A stretch of 64,000 nucleotides of DNA from Fictibacillus sp. BK138 (GCF_004216955.1 NZ_SGXL01000001.1:2693413-2757412), one strand, 5' to 3'; counted from the stretch's first letter, positions 51,016-60,297 are shown. A program made the numbers and translations. The notes: generated by a model from the sequence alone, not told the origin.

Positions 51016-51201
51016 AGTGTTCACTCCTATTATAGAATTTTGAAATTTCTACCTACTATTGTACCATTCCTTAAAATAAAGAAAAAGAATTTGGTGATTA
51101 AAAACATTTCCAAGTTTAAACAAATATTTTGAAACCATTTTTCTGACTCAAACGTAATTTACATAGGTTATCGAAAATGAACTTAATTGGAGGATATGAA
51201 C

Positions 51202-51993
51202 ATGAACAATCACGAAATTGATTATAAAATTTACGGAGATGACATGCAGTTTGTTGAGGTGGAGCTGGATCCAAAAGAAACAGTAATCGCAGAAGCCGGT
51301 GCTCTGATGATGATGGAAGACGGCATCGAGATGGAAACAATCTTCGGCGACGGATCTTCTGGCGGCGGAAGCGGTTTAATGGGCAAGCTGTTCAGTGCAG
51401 GAAAACGCGTACTCACAGGTGAGAGCCTCTTCATGACTACGTTCACAAATGACGCTCATGGGAAGAAACACGTCTCTTTCGCTTCTCCTTATCCCGGTAA
51501 AATCATTCCGATGGATCTGAGTGAGCTTGGCGGAAAAGTGATCTGTCAAAAAGATGCTTTCTTGGCTGCAGCTAAAGGTGTTTCTGTGGGAATCGAGTTT
51601 CAGCGTAAGATCGGTGCTGGATTCTTTGGCGGAGAAGGCTTCATCATGCAGAAGCTTGAAGGAGACGGCATGGCTTTCGTTCATGCAGGCGGAACGATCC
51701 ATAAAAAAGAACTGGCACCCGGCGAAGTGCTCCGTGTGGATACTGGTTGCCTAGTTGCGATGACAAGCGGTGTGAATTACAACATAGAGATGGTAAAAGG
51801 CGTGAAAACGGCATTGTTCGGCGGGGAAGGATTATTCTTCGCCACATTAAGAGGACCGGGAACTGTCTGGATCCAGTCTCTTCCGTTCAGCCGATTAGCA
51901 AGCCGAGTATTCGCAGCTGCTCCACACCGAGGCGGCTCCAGTGATGAAGGTAGTTTGGCTAAAGGCGTGTTCGGCATGTTGAATGGTGATTGA
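51202..51993 (+). CDS. AIM24/TIGR00266-family protein
   Basis: 263 aa. ATG 51202 lies eight bases after GGAGG. It has the family's Gly-rich beta strands ([43 protein letters not shown]). AIM24 proteins form a trimeric double-stranded beta-helix; bacterial members have no proven role. Monocistronic with a terminator. Confidence 0.85.
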   Translation: MNNHEIDYKIYGDDMQFVEVELDPKETVIAEAGALMMMEDGIEMETIFGDGSSGGGSGLMGKLFSAGKRVLTGESLFMTTFTNDAHGKKHVSFASPYPGKIIPMDLSELGGKVICQKDAFLAAAKGVSVGIEFQRKIGAGFFGGEGFIMQKLEGDGMAFVHAGGTIHKKELAPGEVLRVDTGCLVAMTSGVNYNIEMVKGVKTALFGGEGLFFATLRGPGTVWIQSLPFSRLASRVFAAAPHRGGSSDEGSLAKGVFGMLNGD

Positions 51994-52013
51994 TTGGCGA
52001 TTAAAAGCAGAGA

Positions 52014-52043
52014 AAGCTGGCTCATATGTCGAGCCAGTTTTTT
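52014..52043 (+). terminator. Terminator of the AIM24 gene
   Basis: CTGGCTC, seven bases, GAGCCAG, T6. Confidence 0.85.
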
Positions 52044-52118
52044 GCTGCTTTTTCACAAAACTATTTTTCATTGCTGCAACTAAAGGGTAAACACAAAAAT
52101 AAAAGGAGATGATGAAGT

Positions 52119-52289
52119 ATGGTTGAATTAATCGCACTTATTGTCATCGTTCTATTATTTTTGATGGTAAGATTTTTTCTTTACTCACATCTTTTCAAAA
52201 AAGCAGGTAAAAAGAAGCCACACAAAAAAGCAATTATGGTAATAATTTTGGTTGGAATAGCAAAAGTGTTATTTGAGATCATTTTTTAA
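52119..52289 (+). CDS. 56-aa membrane protein
   Basis: AAAAGGAG ten bases before ATG 52119. Two hydrophobic helices (residues 3-20 and 38-56) flank a very basic loop with HLFKKAGKKKPHKK. No family recognised. Its stop lies 17 bp before the 3' end of the convergent S66 gene. Confidence 0.6.
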   Translation: MVELIALIVIVLLFLMVRFFLYSHLFKKAGKKKPHKKAIMVIILVGIAKVLFEIIF

Positions 52290-52305
52290 TGATCTAGTAG
52301 GATTA

Positions 52306-53325
52306 CTATAATCTAAAATGCAGCAAAACAGTTCCCATGCCAGTCCCATCTGCTTTTACTTCCGCATAAGCACCATTGATGAATGTATTTTGCGGCGGCT
52401 GATGTCCGCAGTCTATATCATAAATAACAGGAACACCGAGCTCATCCACTAAATCCTGATACACATCTTCCACAAAATAATCTCCCACTGGATCGTTAGC
52501 GTCACTTCTGCCGAAAAGAATTCCTGAACATCCTTCAAACCAGCCTGCCATCTTCATTTGAACCAATGTTCTTCTCAAATCGGTTGTGTTCATCTCACAG
52601 TTTTCAAAGTACCACAGGATTGGTTCATCATTTATGTATTGCTTGCGAAAATTCTTCACATCACCAAACGGAGTTCCTATCAAATGTCTGATGATATCTA
52701 TGCATCCGCCGAGCAAACGGCCTTCTACCTTTTCTTTTTTTCCTGAAACCGTCTTCCAGCTCGTTTCTTCGGTCAGGTGAAATACATGAGGTGTAGGGTT
52801 CGCATGCTGCCACGCTTTTTGGTATTTAGAAGATGAATGCTGAAGAAAGGATTCCCCTTCTTTCGTTGACAGTACTTCCTCCCACATCGCCGTTGTTTCA
52901 TCGGAATATTCTCCTCTTACATCAACGAAGTTCGTTCCGTTCGCTGTCGCGATTCCTGTTTTCAATGTGATCGAAAGCATCAGCCCGCTTGTATCTGAAT
53001 ACCCGAGAATCCACTTCTTTTTAATAGAAGTAAAATCTACATACTCGATCATTTCTACGAGCAGCTCGCCGCCCCATGGAGGAATGATTATGTCTATCGA
53101 ATCGTCTGCCATCATCTTATTAAACTCTTCCGCTCTCACTTTCGCAGGTGCAGACTTCGCTTTTTCTTGTGTCCAGACGGTATCCCCTACCGTTACTGAA
53201 TAGCCTCTCTTCTCCATACGCTCACATGCCTGCTTGAACATATCGTGCAAAAAGGAAGGAACACCTGAAGATGGTGCTGTTACACCGATCTTTGCATTAT
53301 TTTTTAAAATGGGATATTTAATCAT
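52306..53325 (-). CDS. S66-family peptidase (LD-carboxypeptidase/MccF-like)
   Basis: 339 aa. Nucleophile S110 in LGYSDTSGL, the substrate-side PPWGGELL, then ENCE and late CGHQPPQ supplying the Glu and His of the S66 Ser-Glu-His triad. Length and the insertion around 150-200 fit the MccF group, which cleaves microcin C7-type aminoacyl adenylates, better than LdcA. It is thus either a wall-recycling carboxypeptidase or a self-immunity-type hydrolase. Weak ribosome site. Confidence 0.82.
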   Translation of the reverse strand: MIKYPILKNNAKIGVTAPSSGVPSFLHDMFKQACERMEKRGYSVTVGDTVWTQEKAKSAPAKVRAEEFNKMMADDSIDIIIPPWGGELLVEMIEYVDFTSIKKKWILGYSDTSGLMLSITLKTGIATANGTNFVDVRGEYSDETTAMWEEVLSTKEGESFLQHSSSKYQKAWQHANPTPHVFHLTEETSWKTVSGKKEKVEGRLLGGCIDIIRHLIGTPFGDVKNFRKQYINDEPILWYFENCEMNTTDLRRTLVQMKMAGWFEGCSGILFGRSDANDPVGDYFVEDVYQDLVDELGVPVIYDIDCGHQPPQNTFINGAYAEVKADGTGMGTVLLHFRL

Positions 53326-53449
53326 GTTTTCTCATCTCTCTTTTCATATCATTCTAATACTTCTTATTAAATTTAGGCTGGCGTACAAGCTACTCAATCG
53401 AAGTGTACAACATATCCATATCATAGAGTCATCAGACAAGGAGGTGAAT

Positions 53450-53833
53450 TTGTTCATGTATAACCATCCTTTTTACCATCAGAACCATGATTCCCATTCC
53501 CATGAGGAACCAATGTATGTAGATCGCCCGAATGGTGATGAAGATGAGGGACCTTTTGGGCCGCCGCCTCAATATTTTCAGCAGTCCCAAATTCCTCAGC
53601 CGTTCTTCACATCCAGCTACCAGCCTCCACAGCTTCGTGCAAGAATCTGTGCCTGCCTTGGAAACTGGGGCTTAATGGGATTAAGACGCCAAGGTCAATT
53701 CGGAAGGGACTTTTGGTTCTTCCCGACAGAGATCCGCAGAAACAGTGTCACCGGATATATCTGGGTTGGCGGACGACGCCAACGGGTACGTTATGGATAT
53801 TCTCAAATTAGAAATTTTGTTTGTTTTGGATAA
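53450..53833 (+). CDS. Probable spore-coat-like protein, unknown function
   Basis: 127 aa from TTG 53450 (GGAGG five bases away) or 125 from ATG 53456. The N-terminal 60 residues are His/Pro/Gln-rich and disordered (YHQNHDSHSHEEP). The C-terminal 70 are a basic, aromatic domain with RARICACLGNWGLMGLRR and GYIWVGGRRQRVRYGY. CATATCATA at 53417-53425 fits a sigma-K -10 element, though no good -35 was found. Coat assignment is inference. Confidence 0.55.
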   Translation: MFMYNHPFYHQNHDSHSHEEPMYVDRPNGDEDEGPFGPPPQYFQQSQIPQPFFTSSYQPPQLRARICACLGNWGLMGLRRQGQFGRDFWFFPTEIRRNSVTGYIWVGGRRQRVRYGYSQIRNFVCFG

Positions 53834-53862
53834 AAAGCAGGCGCCTTTCTCCTGCTTTTTTT
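53832..53862. terminator. Bidirectional terminator
   Basis: AAAAAGCAGG, nine-base loop, CCTGCTTTTTTT between convergent genes. Confidence 0.85.
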
Positions 53863-54253
53863 ATTTTTGAGGTAGACTCAACTGCCAAGAAACACCGTAT
53901 TGATCCTGTACCCAGCCAAATTTTTCATAGCCCGGAATCTCCCCTAGCTCCATAAGAACGGAGCCGCCATGAGACACTTTTTCATAAAGATCCTGAATCT
54001 CATCCAACGAATCACACCTAACAAAAAGTGAAATGGATGGAGTGAACGTAAACTCATGTTTAATCGGACTGTCAATACACATGAACGTCTGGCCTTTTAG
54101 TGTAAATGTCGCATGCAGCACCTTTCCGTTTTCTTGATAAAGGACATTCGTAATTTCTGAGTCCTCGAATAAGGATATGTAAAAGTTCATCGCCTCTTCT
54201 GCTTGCCCGGTGAACATAAGAAATGTAGTGATTTTTTGATCGCCAGTTGTCAT
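53861..54253 (-). CDS. PhnB-like VOC-family protein
   Basis: 130 aa from ATG 54253 after AAAGGAG. It has the PhnB/YjdN pattern: ITTFLMFTGQAEEAMNFYISLF at the start, FMCIDSP in the middle, and the C-terminal YGVSWQLS. These proteins share the glyoxalase fold but mostly lack a proven reaction. Distinct from the VOC protein at the left edge. Confidence 0.85.
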   Translation of the reverse strand: MTTGDQKITTFLMFTGQAEEAMNFYISLFEDSEITNVLYQENGKVLHATFTLKGQTFMCIDSPIKHEFTFTPSISLFVRCDSLDEIQDLYEKVSHGGSVLMELGEIPGYEKFGWVQDQYGVSWQLSLPQK

Positions 54254-54341
54254 ATCGAATCTCTCCTTTAAAAAACGCGTCAAGTTATTAATAAAGATTC
54301 GATTTTCGAAGAAAGATGTCCTGTATAAACTCTAAGAAGAA

Positions 54342-54485
54342 TTTTTACGGTACGTGTTTTTATATTTATTACACGTTCGCTCAGACTTATTGGCGTTTCG
54401 CTCAAAAACGCCGAGTTACGCTCAAGATTTGCTCGCTGCGCTCAAACTCCCCTTGGTTTCGCTCAGAATCTTCCTTTTTCGCTCA
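54342..54485. repeat. Phased-word array B: six CGCTCA words every 20-21 bp
   Basis: A 42-bp head (54342-54383) identical to that of array A, then CGCTCA at 54378, 54399, 54419, 54439, 54460 and 54480 (spacings 21, 20, 20, 21, 20). Sequence between words differs from array A after the head. It lies between the PhnB-like gene start and the permease terminator. Confidence 0.9.
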
Positions 54486-54513
54486 AAACACTACACAAAA
54501 GCCTTTACGCAAT

Positions 54514-54560
54514 TAAAAAACCGACACCTTAGAACACATCGTGTACGTAAGTGACAGTTT
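54514..54560 (-). terminator. Terminator of the amino acid permease gene
   Basis: Read leftward, ACTGTCACTTA ... TAAGGTGTCGGT with one mismatch, then U6. Confidence 0.55.
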
Positions 54561-55915
54561 CATTGTGATTTCGTATGTTTTCTCTGAATTATAATAGCAA
54601 CTGCGCCTATTATTGCTGCAATGGCTAAACTGGCATAAAGCCCGGGCCGAATCGTTTGCTCGAACCATGTTCCTGTTACTGCAGCAAAGATTAATACCAT
54701 CGCTATTAGGGCGATCACTTTAGCCAAAGCTTTTTGCTTTAGGATTTTTATAGCTGAGAAGATGATGAATAGCCAATTAAATAATAGAAGGATTCCAGCA
54801 GCAGTTGTGATATATTCGTATATCCTGCCTGGGAGAAGCAGTGCTGTAATGATGCTTGCTAATAATCCTGCGGCTCCCAATCCCATTGCAGGAAGCGGCA
54901 GTTCTTTGTATCGAATCTTTTTCGCAAAAAGTTTTGGAGCATCTCCATCCTCCGCTAAAGATTGCAAGAGGTTGGTTACCCCGAACAATGCGGCTGCCAT
55001 GGCAGAGAATCCTGCCACGATAATCGCTCCGTTAAAGACATGAGGAAAAAACGATAGATGATAACGTTCCATTGCGGTTACGAACGGACTTTCTTTATGA
55101 TCAAAAAGATCCATCTCTACTGTCGTTACAGCTAATCCGATAGAGAGTACATAGATTATCGTTAAAATGAACAGCATGATGCTTCCGGCTTTCGTCGCAT
55201 CTTCTGTCTTCTTTAACTGCATGGCCATCATTCCGATTACTTCAATCCCGCCAAAAGCGTAGAACGCATAGATCAAGGACGACCAGAACCCTTTTAGCCC
55301 GCCTGCAAAATATCCATCGAAGGTATATGGAATGGATAAATCATATGACTTTCCATCAACTAACCCGATGATTCCGGCTATCGCCAAGATGATGAACATC
55401 ACAATGGCAGCGACTTTTATAACAGCAAGTAAATTTTCCACTTGGTCAAACCTTTCCGTTCCTGCCAGGACAACGATTATTGCCAAAATCGCATAACCTG
55501 CGGCAAACACCCATAACGGAATTTGAGGAAACCAGAATTGCGAAAGAATCGAAAGTGCTGTGAGCTGACTGCCCATGATCAAAATACTGGATACCCAATA
55601 ATTCCACCCGCAGCTGAAGCCGGCCCACCTTCCAAAGGCTTGTGAAGCATAATAACAGAAGGACCCTTTTTGTGGATCAGCTGCAGTCATCTTAGCAAGA
55701 AGCTGAAAAACGATGTATGTACCGATTGCTGCTAATAAAAATGAAAAAACGATCGAAGGACCTGTCAGCTGGATGCCGATTGTTGAACCGAGAAAATAAC
55801 CGGTCCCAATCGTACATCCGACCCCTATTAAGGAGAGCTGCCACCATGCCATTTTCTTGACTTCTGATTGATCCCCCTTGGGCTGCACCGGCCCATTACA
55901 ATTAGAATTCTTCAC
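54560..55915 (-). CDS. Amino acid permease (APC superfamily)
   Basis: 451 aa from GTG 55915, eight bases after AGGAGG. Twelve membrane segments. The start, WWQLSLIGVGCTIGTGYFLGS, is the glycine-rich TM1 substrate motif of amino acid-polyamine-organocation transporters; GGIEVIGMMAMQ in TM6 is also typical. Likely proton-coupled uptake of an amino acid; which one cannot be told. Confidence 0.88.
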   Translation of the reverse strand: MKNSNCNGPVQPKGDQSEVKKMAWWQLSLIGVGCTIGTGYFLGSTIGIQLTGPSIVFSFLLAAIGTYIVFQLLAKMTAADPQKGSFCYYASQAFGRWAGFSCGWNYWVSSILIMGSQLTALSILSQFWFPQIPLWVFAAGYAILAIIVVLAGTERFDQVENLLAVIKVAAIVMFIILAIAGIIGLVDGKSYDLSIPYTFDGYFAGGLKGFWSSLIYAFYAFGGIEVIGMMAMQLKKTEDATKAGSIMLFILTIIYVLSIGLAVTTVEMDLFDHKESPFVTAMERYHLSFFPHVFNGAIIVAGFSAMAAALFGVTNLLQSLAEDGDAPKLFAKKIRYKELPLPAMGLGAAGLLASIITALLLPGRIYEYITTAAGILLLFNWLFIIFSAIKILKQKALAKVIALIAMVLIFAAVTGTWFEQTIRPGLYASLAIAAIIGAVAIIIQRKHTKSQ

Positions 55916-55983
55916 AATAATACCCTCCTGCTGCTCAAGTATTATTGTTCAACTTAACCTGTCTATTATGCGTGCATAAAATG

Positions 55984-56015
55984 AAAAAACAGCCAAAAGG
56001 GTGACCTTCAGCTGT
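55984..56015 (-). terminator. Terminator of the LysE-family gene
   Basis: ACAGC / GCTGT outer stem with an inner AAGG / CCTT pair and A6 to the left. Confidence 0.7.
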
Positions 56016-56016
56016 C

Positions 56017-56643
56017 TTAAAAGAACAAAAACGTTATGCCTTGATATCCGAAGTAAAGACCAAAGCCGATCAATGATAACCCTGAAAGCTTAGATATGGC
56101 ACCTAATATTCTGTCAGCCAAAAGTTTTCGGAAACTGCTCGAAACAAGTGCCATCGTAAAATCCCAGGCTAATATTCCCGCAAATATCGCGCCGCTGTAT
56201 AGCATCAAACTCTCAAAGCTGTATTTTGCGGCTGTTTCTGCAAGTATAGAACCATAAATTCCTAACCAAAATAAGATAGTAAGCGGATTTGTTAACGACA
56301 TCAAAAATCCTGCAAAAAAGCTTTTACCTGCGTGTACCGTATAGTTCTTTTCGTTTCTGGCATCTTTGGCCGCTTTATTAAACGTCTCGAACCCGGTGTA
56401 TACAAGAACAAAGCAGCCGAACAGCCATAGAAAAGTCTTCACAAACGCTGTATCAATATAACTTACGAGTCCCATATAGACCATGAGCATGTACAGTCCA
56501 TCAGCTATCGTCGCCCCGAGTCCGACCATCCATGCTTGCCAGAATCCATATTTAATTCCGCGGTCCATCTGAGCCGCGTTGACTGGACCGATTGGTGCTG
56601 CGAGTGATATTCCTAACAAAACATATTTTAAAATAAGAAACAT
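56017..56643 (-). CDS. LysE/RhtB-family amino acid exporter
   Basis: 208 aa from ATG 56643 (GGAGG, six bases). Six membrane segments. N-terminal LLGISLAAPIGPVNAAQMDRG is the LysE family hallmark, with NPLTILFWLGI in the middle. It exports amino acids or similar metabolites. It is co-directional with, and 100 bp upstream of, the permease gene, but separated from it by a terminator. Confidence 0.85.
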   Translation of the reverse strand: MFLILKYVLLGISLAAPIGPVNAAQMDRGIKYGFWQAWMVGLGATIADGLYMLMVYMGLVSYIDTAFVKTFLWLFGCFVLVYTGFETFNKAAKDARNEKNYTVHAGKSFFAGFLMSLTNPLTILFWLGIYGSILAETAAKYSFESLMLYSGAIFAGILAWDFTMALVSSSFRKLLADRILGAISKLSGLSLIGFGLYFGYQGITFLFF

Positions 56644-56748
56644 TGGCGACCTCCACGATAAGTTGGACAACTCTGCATTTCTTCATCTTATTCAGCCGGA
56701 GGTTCAATCAGACCATAATTCATTCTTATTAAAAGGAGAAGTTGCCCT

Positions 56749-57012
56749 ATGGAGCAAAACCTAGATCCCAAGGTTCAAGAAGTGCTAGACCATGTGAAGC
56801 GGGCTGATGAAGCGATGATTGAAGCACAGGCAAACGCAGCACCGAATTGTTTTCAGACCGCTAAAATCTGGCTTGAAACTGCTCAGCAATCACTGCATTC
56901 TGCTGGAGAAGGAACAACGGAGGAAGAGAAAAAACAGCTTCTGCATGCTAAGGAATATTTACGCCACCTTCATGAGACTCAAGCCGCTCTGCAAGAAACA
57001 AGATATGATTGA
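56749..57012 (+). CDS. Short helical hypothetical protein, 87 aa
   Basis: ATG 56749 with AAAAGGAG about 12 bases upstream. All-helical and acidic (VQEVLDHVKRADEAMIEAQ), with a single Cys. No family recognised. A bidirectional terminator follows at once. Confidence 0.6.
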   Translation: MEQNLDPKVQEVLDHVKRADEAMIEAQANAAPNCFQTAKIWLETAQQSLHSAGEGTTEEEKKQLLHAKEYLRHLHETQAALQETRYD

Positions 57013-57017
57013 TAAAG

Positions 57018-57053
57018 AAATCCCTCATGACGAACACATGAGGGATTTACCTT
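57018..57053. terminator. Bidirectional terminator
   Basis: AAATCCCTCATG / CATGAGGGATTT, 12-bp perfect stem between convergent genes. Confidence 0.8.
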
Positions 57054-57902
57054 TTACTGATCTACATATTTTCCATGGGAGGGCTTTGCCAGCTCGTCAA
57101 AGTTCTCAGCGAGATTGTTTAGTTCCTCTATAAGCTTTGGTCCGTTCATTGGAACTCCATGTCCTGTTGCAGCTACTGATGGTTGAAGGGCAGCTAATGC
57201 TTGAACCGATTTCTTTGCCTGCTCCCAATCCGTCGTGAAGTATTTGGGAGGTCCGTTCAATTCTTGTTTCTGCGTCAAGACTTTATAGAGGGATTCCTGT
57301 TCCACTGTTATAAAAGCATCTCCTGCGATCAATACTCTATCGCTTTCTCTAAAAAATGAGACATGACCCGGGGTGTGACCTGGCGTATGAATCCACTTCC
57401 ATCCTGAGAGTCCATGGATGCTACCGTCCTCTGGGAGCGGTCGTACATGATTCCCAAGATCGATCCCGTGATTCGGAAACATGGGGGAAAGCTTCGTGAC
57501 CAACCCGCCGTTTACGGATGGATCAGGCTTTGGATAGTCTTTTTGTCCATTTAAATAAGGAATTTCGGCGTGATGAGCATAAACCGGAACACCCCACTTT
57601 TCAGCTAGCTCGTTTACGGCTCCCACATGATCGAAATGCCCATGTGTCAAAAGGATTGCTTTTGGTGGATGATCAAACCATTTTTCAGCCCATTCAGAGA
57701 TCATATCTCCTGATTTCGGCATTCCTGTGTCCACTAAATAATAGGTATGTGGATCTTCCGTACACTGGATAAAATAGACGTTCACGATCTTGGTTGTTAG
57801 TACATAAACGCCAGGTGCAATCTGATCACCAGTATTATTCGCAACACTCGTCATCGGCAAAAATTCATCATTCATATCTTTCTTTTCTGATAGATGTTCC
57901 AT
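57054..57902 (-). CDS. MBL-fold metallo-hydrolase
   Basis: 282 aa from ATG 57902 (AAGGGG). Metal ligands: THGHFDHVG at about 88-96, a later His in HTPGHTPGHVSF, Asp in AGDAF, and His in ATGHGVPM. This is the glyoxalase-II-like branch of metallo-beta-lactamase fold hydrolases. Substrate unknown; cytoplasmic. Confidence 0.88.
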   Translation of the reverse strand: MEHLSEKKDMNDEFLPMTSVANNTGDQIAPGVYVLTTKIVNVYFIQCTEDPHTYYLVDTGMPKSGDMISEWAEKWFDHPPKAILLTHGHFDHVGAVNELAEKWGVPVYAHHAEIPYLNGQKDYPKPDPSVNGGLVTKLSPMFPNHGIDLGNHVRPLPEDGSIHGLSGWKWIHTPGHTPGHVSFFRESDRVLIAGDAFITVEQESLYKVLTQKQELNGPPKYFTTDWEQAKKSVQALAALQPSVAATGHGVPMNGPKLIEELNNLAENFDELAKPSHGKYVDQ

Positions 57903-57976
57903 TCTGATCAACCCCTTATGTTTCTATCTTTGAATGATTGGTTTCATTGTTCCACGTGGTGATCAATGTGATACAT

Positions 57977-58006
57977 AAAAAACAAGACCACCTGCTGGCA
58001 GTCTTG
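57977..58006 (-). terminator. Terminator of the 58018 gene
   Basis: CAAGAC / GTCTTG outer stem with CC/GG pairs inside and A6 on the left. Confidence 0.7.
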
Positions 58007-58017
58007 TCTTTGTCATA

Positions 58018-58245
58018 CTATGAAAATAACTTTCGGATAGATTGAGATTGATTGACGGTTTCACTTTTCACATCTACGTTTAGTTTTCGGATATTATCGC
58101 AATAAATATGAAGTCTTTGTGCTTTGTCAGCGCTGAGATAAGAGGCGTATTGGTCCAGCTTATCTACTTCGCGGAGTACGTCTTCTTTTGTGTCTGCTTT
58201 CTCAATCCTGCTGCAGCAAGAGCTGATCTGATCATAAACAGACAT
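58018..58245 (-). CDS. Short helical hypothetical protein, 75 aa
   Basis: The real start is ATG 58245, after AAAGGAGGTG; the longer frame has no ribosome site. Helical, with an SSCCSRIE segment near the start and YLSADKAQRLHIYCDNIRKL in the middle. No family recognised. Confidence 0.6.
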   Translation of the reverse strand: MSVYDQISSCCSRIEKADTKEDVLREVDKLDQYASYLSADKAQRLHIYCDNIRKLNVDVKSETVNQSQSIRKLFS

Positions 58246-58382
58246 GCTATCCACCTCCTTTGTGGTTTGTTTCAATATTCCCTTCTCTATTTTTTTAAAA
58301 CTAAGACCTTGGAAGGAAAATCGCATATCCTCTGTTAAATCTGGAAACGTTATTGATATCATTTGCTAAAGGGAAAGAAGGG

Positions 58383-59225
58383 ATGATTGTGCGATTCGGG
58401 TGTCATGTCAGTATAAGAAACGGTTATATCGGAGCTGCAAAACATGCATACTCTTTAGGTGCCCGCGCCTATCAGTACTTTCCAAAGAACCCGCGCAGTC
58501 TTTCTGTAAAAGATTTTAATAGAGGGGACGCTGCTAGTTGCAAAGCATTCTGTGAGGAAAACGATCTAATCTCAGTAGCGCATACTCCCTACCCGACCAG
58601 TCTTACTCCTTCTCTCGACAAAAAAGAGATTACGATTCAGTCTTTGAAAAATGATCTGGAGATCGCTGATGCGTGCGGGTCTTTAGGTGTGGTTGTGCAT
58701 TTCGGCAGTCCGATTCCTGGTGAAGAACCCCTTGCAAGTTATCAAATGATGATCCACATGCTGAATGCTGTTCTTCAAGACTGGGACGGAAATTGTAAGC
58801 TTTTATTAGAGAACAATGCGGGTCGGCCGGGTTCGATGGGTATAACTTTAGAGGAACTTGTCCAGGTTCGGAACCTGTCTGAGCATCCTGAGAAAATCGG
58901 CTTCTGCCTGGATACATGTCATGCGTTTGCGAGCGGATTGTGGAATGGAGATAACTGGGCAGACCTTAAGGAAAAAGGTATGGAGTTAGGTTACTTTGAA
59001 TATTTGCTGGCTGTTCATTTAAATAATTCGAGATATGCATCCGGTGAAGGAAAAGACCGTCATGCGAATATCTTTCACAACGGTCACATTACTGAGGAGC
59101 AGTTTTCGAAACTCGTACAATCTGAAATTATGAAGGATGTTCCTTTTGTGCTGGAAACACCTTCTGAATATGGAGTTACACATGGAGAAGAAATCAAAGA
59201 GTTGTATGAGAAGTGGGGATCGTAA
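58383..59225 (+). CDS. nfo: Deoxyribonuclease IV (AP endonuclease family 2)
   Basis: 280 aa from ATG 58383. TIM-barrel Nfo/AP2Ec signatures: FGCHVSIRNGY at the start, LLLENNAGRPGSMG at about 141 (zinc Glu), GFCLDTCHAFASG at about 178, and a late LETPSEYG with zinc-binding Glu. His in HLNNSR and DRHANIFHNGHI complete the three-zinc site. It cuts DNA at abasic sites in base-excision repair. The following gene starts one base after its stop. Confidence 0.85.
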   Translation: MIVRFGCHVSIRNGYIGAAKHAYSLGARAYQYFPKNPRSLSVKDFNRGDAASCKAFCEENDLISVAHTPYPTSLTPSLDKKEITIQSLKNDLEIADACGSLGVVVHFGSPIPGEEPLASYQMMIHMLNAVLQDWDGNCKLLLENNAGRPGSMGITLEELVQVRNLSEHPEKIGFCLDTCHAFASGLWNGDNWADLKEKGMELGYFEYLLAVHLNNSRYASGEGKDRHANIFHNGHITEEQFSKLVQSEIMKDVPFVLETPSEYGVTHGEEIKELYEKWGS

Positions 59226-59226
59226 A

Positions 59227-59502
59227 ATGCTGAAAGATCTATTGGACTTCTTTTTGAGGTTTAACTCTCCTGGAATGTTTATTGGATTAGATACTAAAAC
59301 AATCGACCGGCATATTAAGGAATTGAACGAACATCGCTGGTTTAATAGTTTATATGAAGACGAAAACTATCGAAAGCTGTTTTTTACAAACCTTCAAGTG
59401 CGCCATTATTTAGAAAGTAAACGACGCGTTAATAAAATGATCAATAATCCTCTCGTCCGTGAAAAATTTATTATCTTCTTAGACAAACAAAGAAAACGGT
59501 AA
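59227..59502 (+). CDS. Hypothetical protein coupled to nfo, 91 aa
   Basis: ATG 59227 follows the nfo stop by one base and uses the AAGTGGGGAT region as a ribosome site, so it is co-translated. Basic and helical (TIDRHIKELNEHRWFNSLYE; RRVNKMINNPLVREKF). Not recognised; a DNA-repair partner is only a guess from position. Confidence 0.55.
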   Translation: MLKDLLDFFLRFNSPGMFIGLDTKTIDRHIKELNEHRWFNSLYEDENYRKLFFTNLQVRHYLESKRRVNKMINNPLVREKFIIFLDKQRKR

Positions 59503-59643
59503 ACCTTATAATAACAACAACGGCCAACACACTTAAGAAAATAGAGTAAGCCGTTTATTTCTATATTGTGTTTTTATCAAGTAAACATTTAATGTTCTTG
59601 TGTGCAAGAGGTGGACAGCCTTTTTCTCAATAAGGAGGATTCA

Positions 59644-59728
59644 CACGTTAATTTCAGGAATCCCACGTTATTTAAAATAATCCCACGAAAGTCGGCCATA
59701 ATCCCACGTTAAATTCAAAATAACCACG
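59644..59728. repeat. Phased-word array D: five (AT)CCCACG words every 20-21 bp
   Basis: CACG cores at 59644, 59664, 59684, 59705 and 59725 (spacings 20, 20, 21, 20). Middle copies read ATCCCACG, three of the five continue with TTA, and the outer copies are degenerate. The bases between are AT-rich and not conserved. It lies in the 325-bp gap between the nfo-linked gene and the AHSA1 gene. No other gene is seen in that gap. Confidence 0.82.
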
Positions 59729-59827
59729 AATCGACATTCGTCGACAAATAACTGACCACCTACTACTCACATCCAGATCCCAAAAACGCCATTGGAGAGC
59801 TCACCTGCGACAAATGTTATTACACTG

Positions 59828-60280
59828 CTATAAACTCAAAGCCGGCAACGTTTCCCCCGTTTCAAGGAATGTCTTTAAATTGCTCAATATTGCTGGCCAG
59901 CCGTTGTTGAAGCCTTCATATGTTCCCTCTTTTTCAACGATGTCTGTCTTTACGAGGTTGTCATGGATCAATGTCAGCTTAACGGTTGAGTCCATGTGCT
60001 GCAGTTTAAATGTTACCACCGTCGGACTTTCGCGGGGTGTGTCATCACTTTTATTAGTCCAAGTAAATGATAGTTCGTGAGCAGGATCATATTTTAATAC
60101 ACTGCCCTCATCCGTTACTTCACCGTTACGAGAGTATGTAACACTTGAACCTTCTTCCCAGTTTGATTCTATTCTGGTGCCAAAAAAGTATTGTTCTGAA
60201 ATGTCGCCTTCCGTTAATGCTTCCCAGACTTTTTCGGGTGATGCCCCGATATATGTGACATAAACGAATTTTGATTCCAT
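59828..60280 (-). CDS. SRPBCC/AHSA1-domain protein
   Basis: 150 aa. Starts FVYVTYIGASPEKVWEALTE, the classic AHSA1 (activator of Hsp90 homologue 1-like) opening, and ends TYEGFNNGWPAILSNLKTFLETG. The fold has a deep hydrophobic pocket for lipids or small molecules; bacterial members have no general role. 17 bp after the DinB gene in one operon. RBS AAAGGAGG. Confidence 0.88.
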   Translation of the reverse strand: MESKFVYVTYIGASPEKVWEALTEGDISEQYFFGTRIESNWEEGSSVTYSRNGEVTDEGSVLKYDPAHELSFTWTNKSDDTPRESPTVVTFKLQHMDSTVKLTLIHDNLVKTDIVEKEGTYEGFNNGWPAILSNLKTFLETGETLPALSL

Positions 60281-60297
60281 TTTATTTTCCTCCTTTA

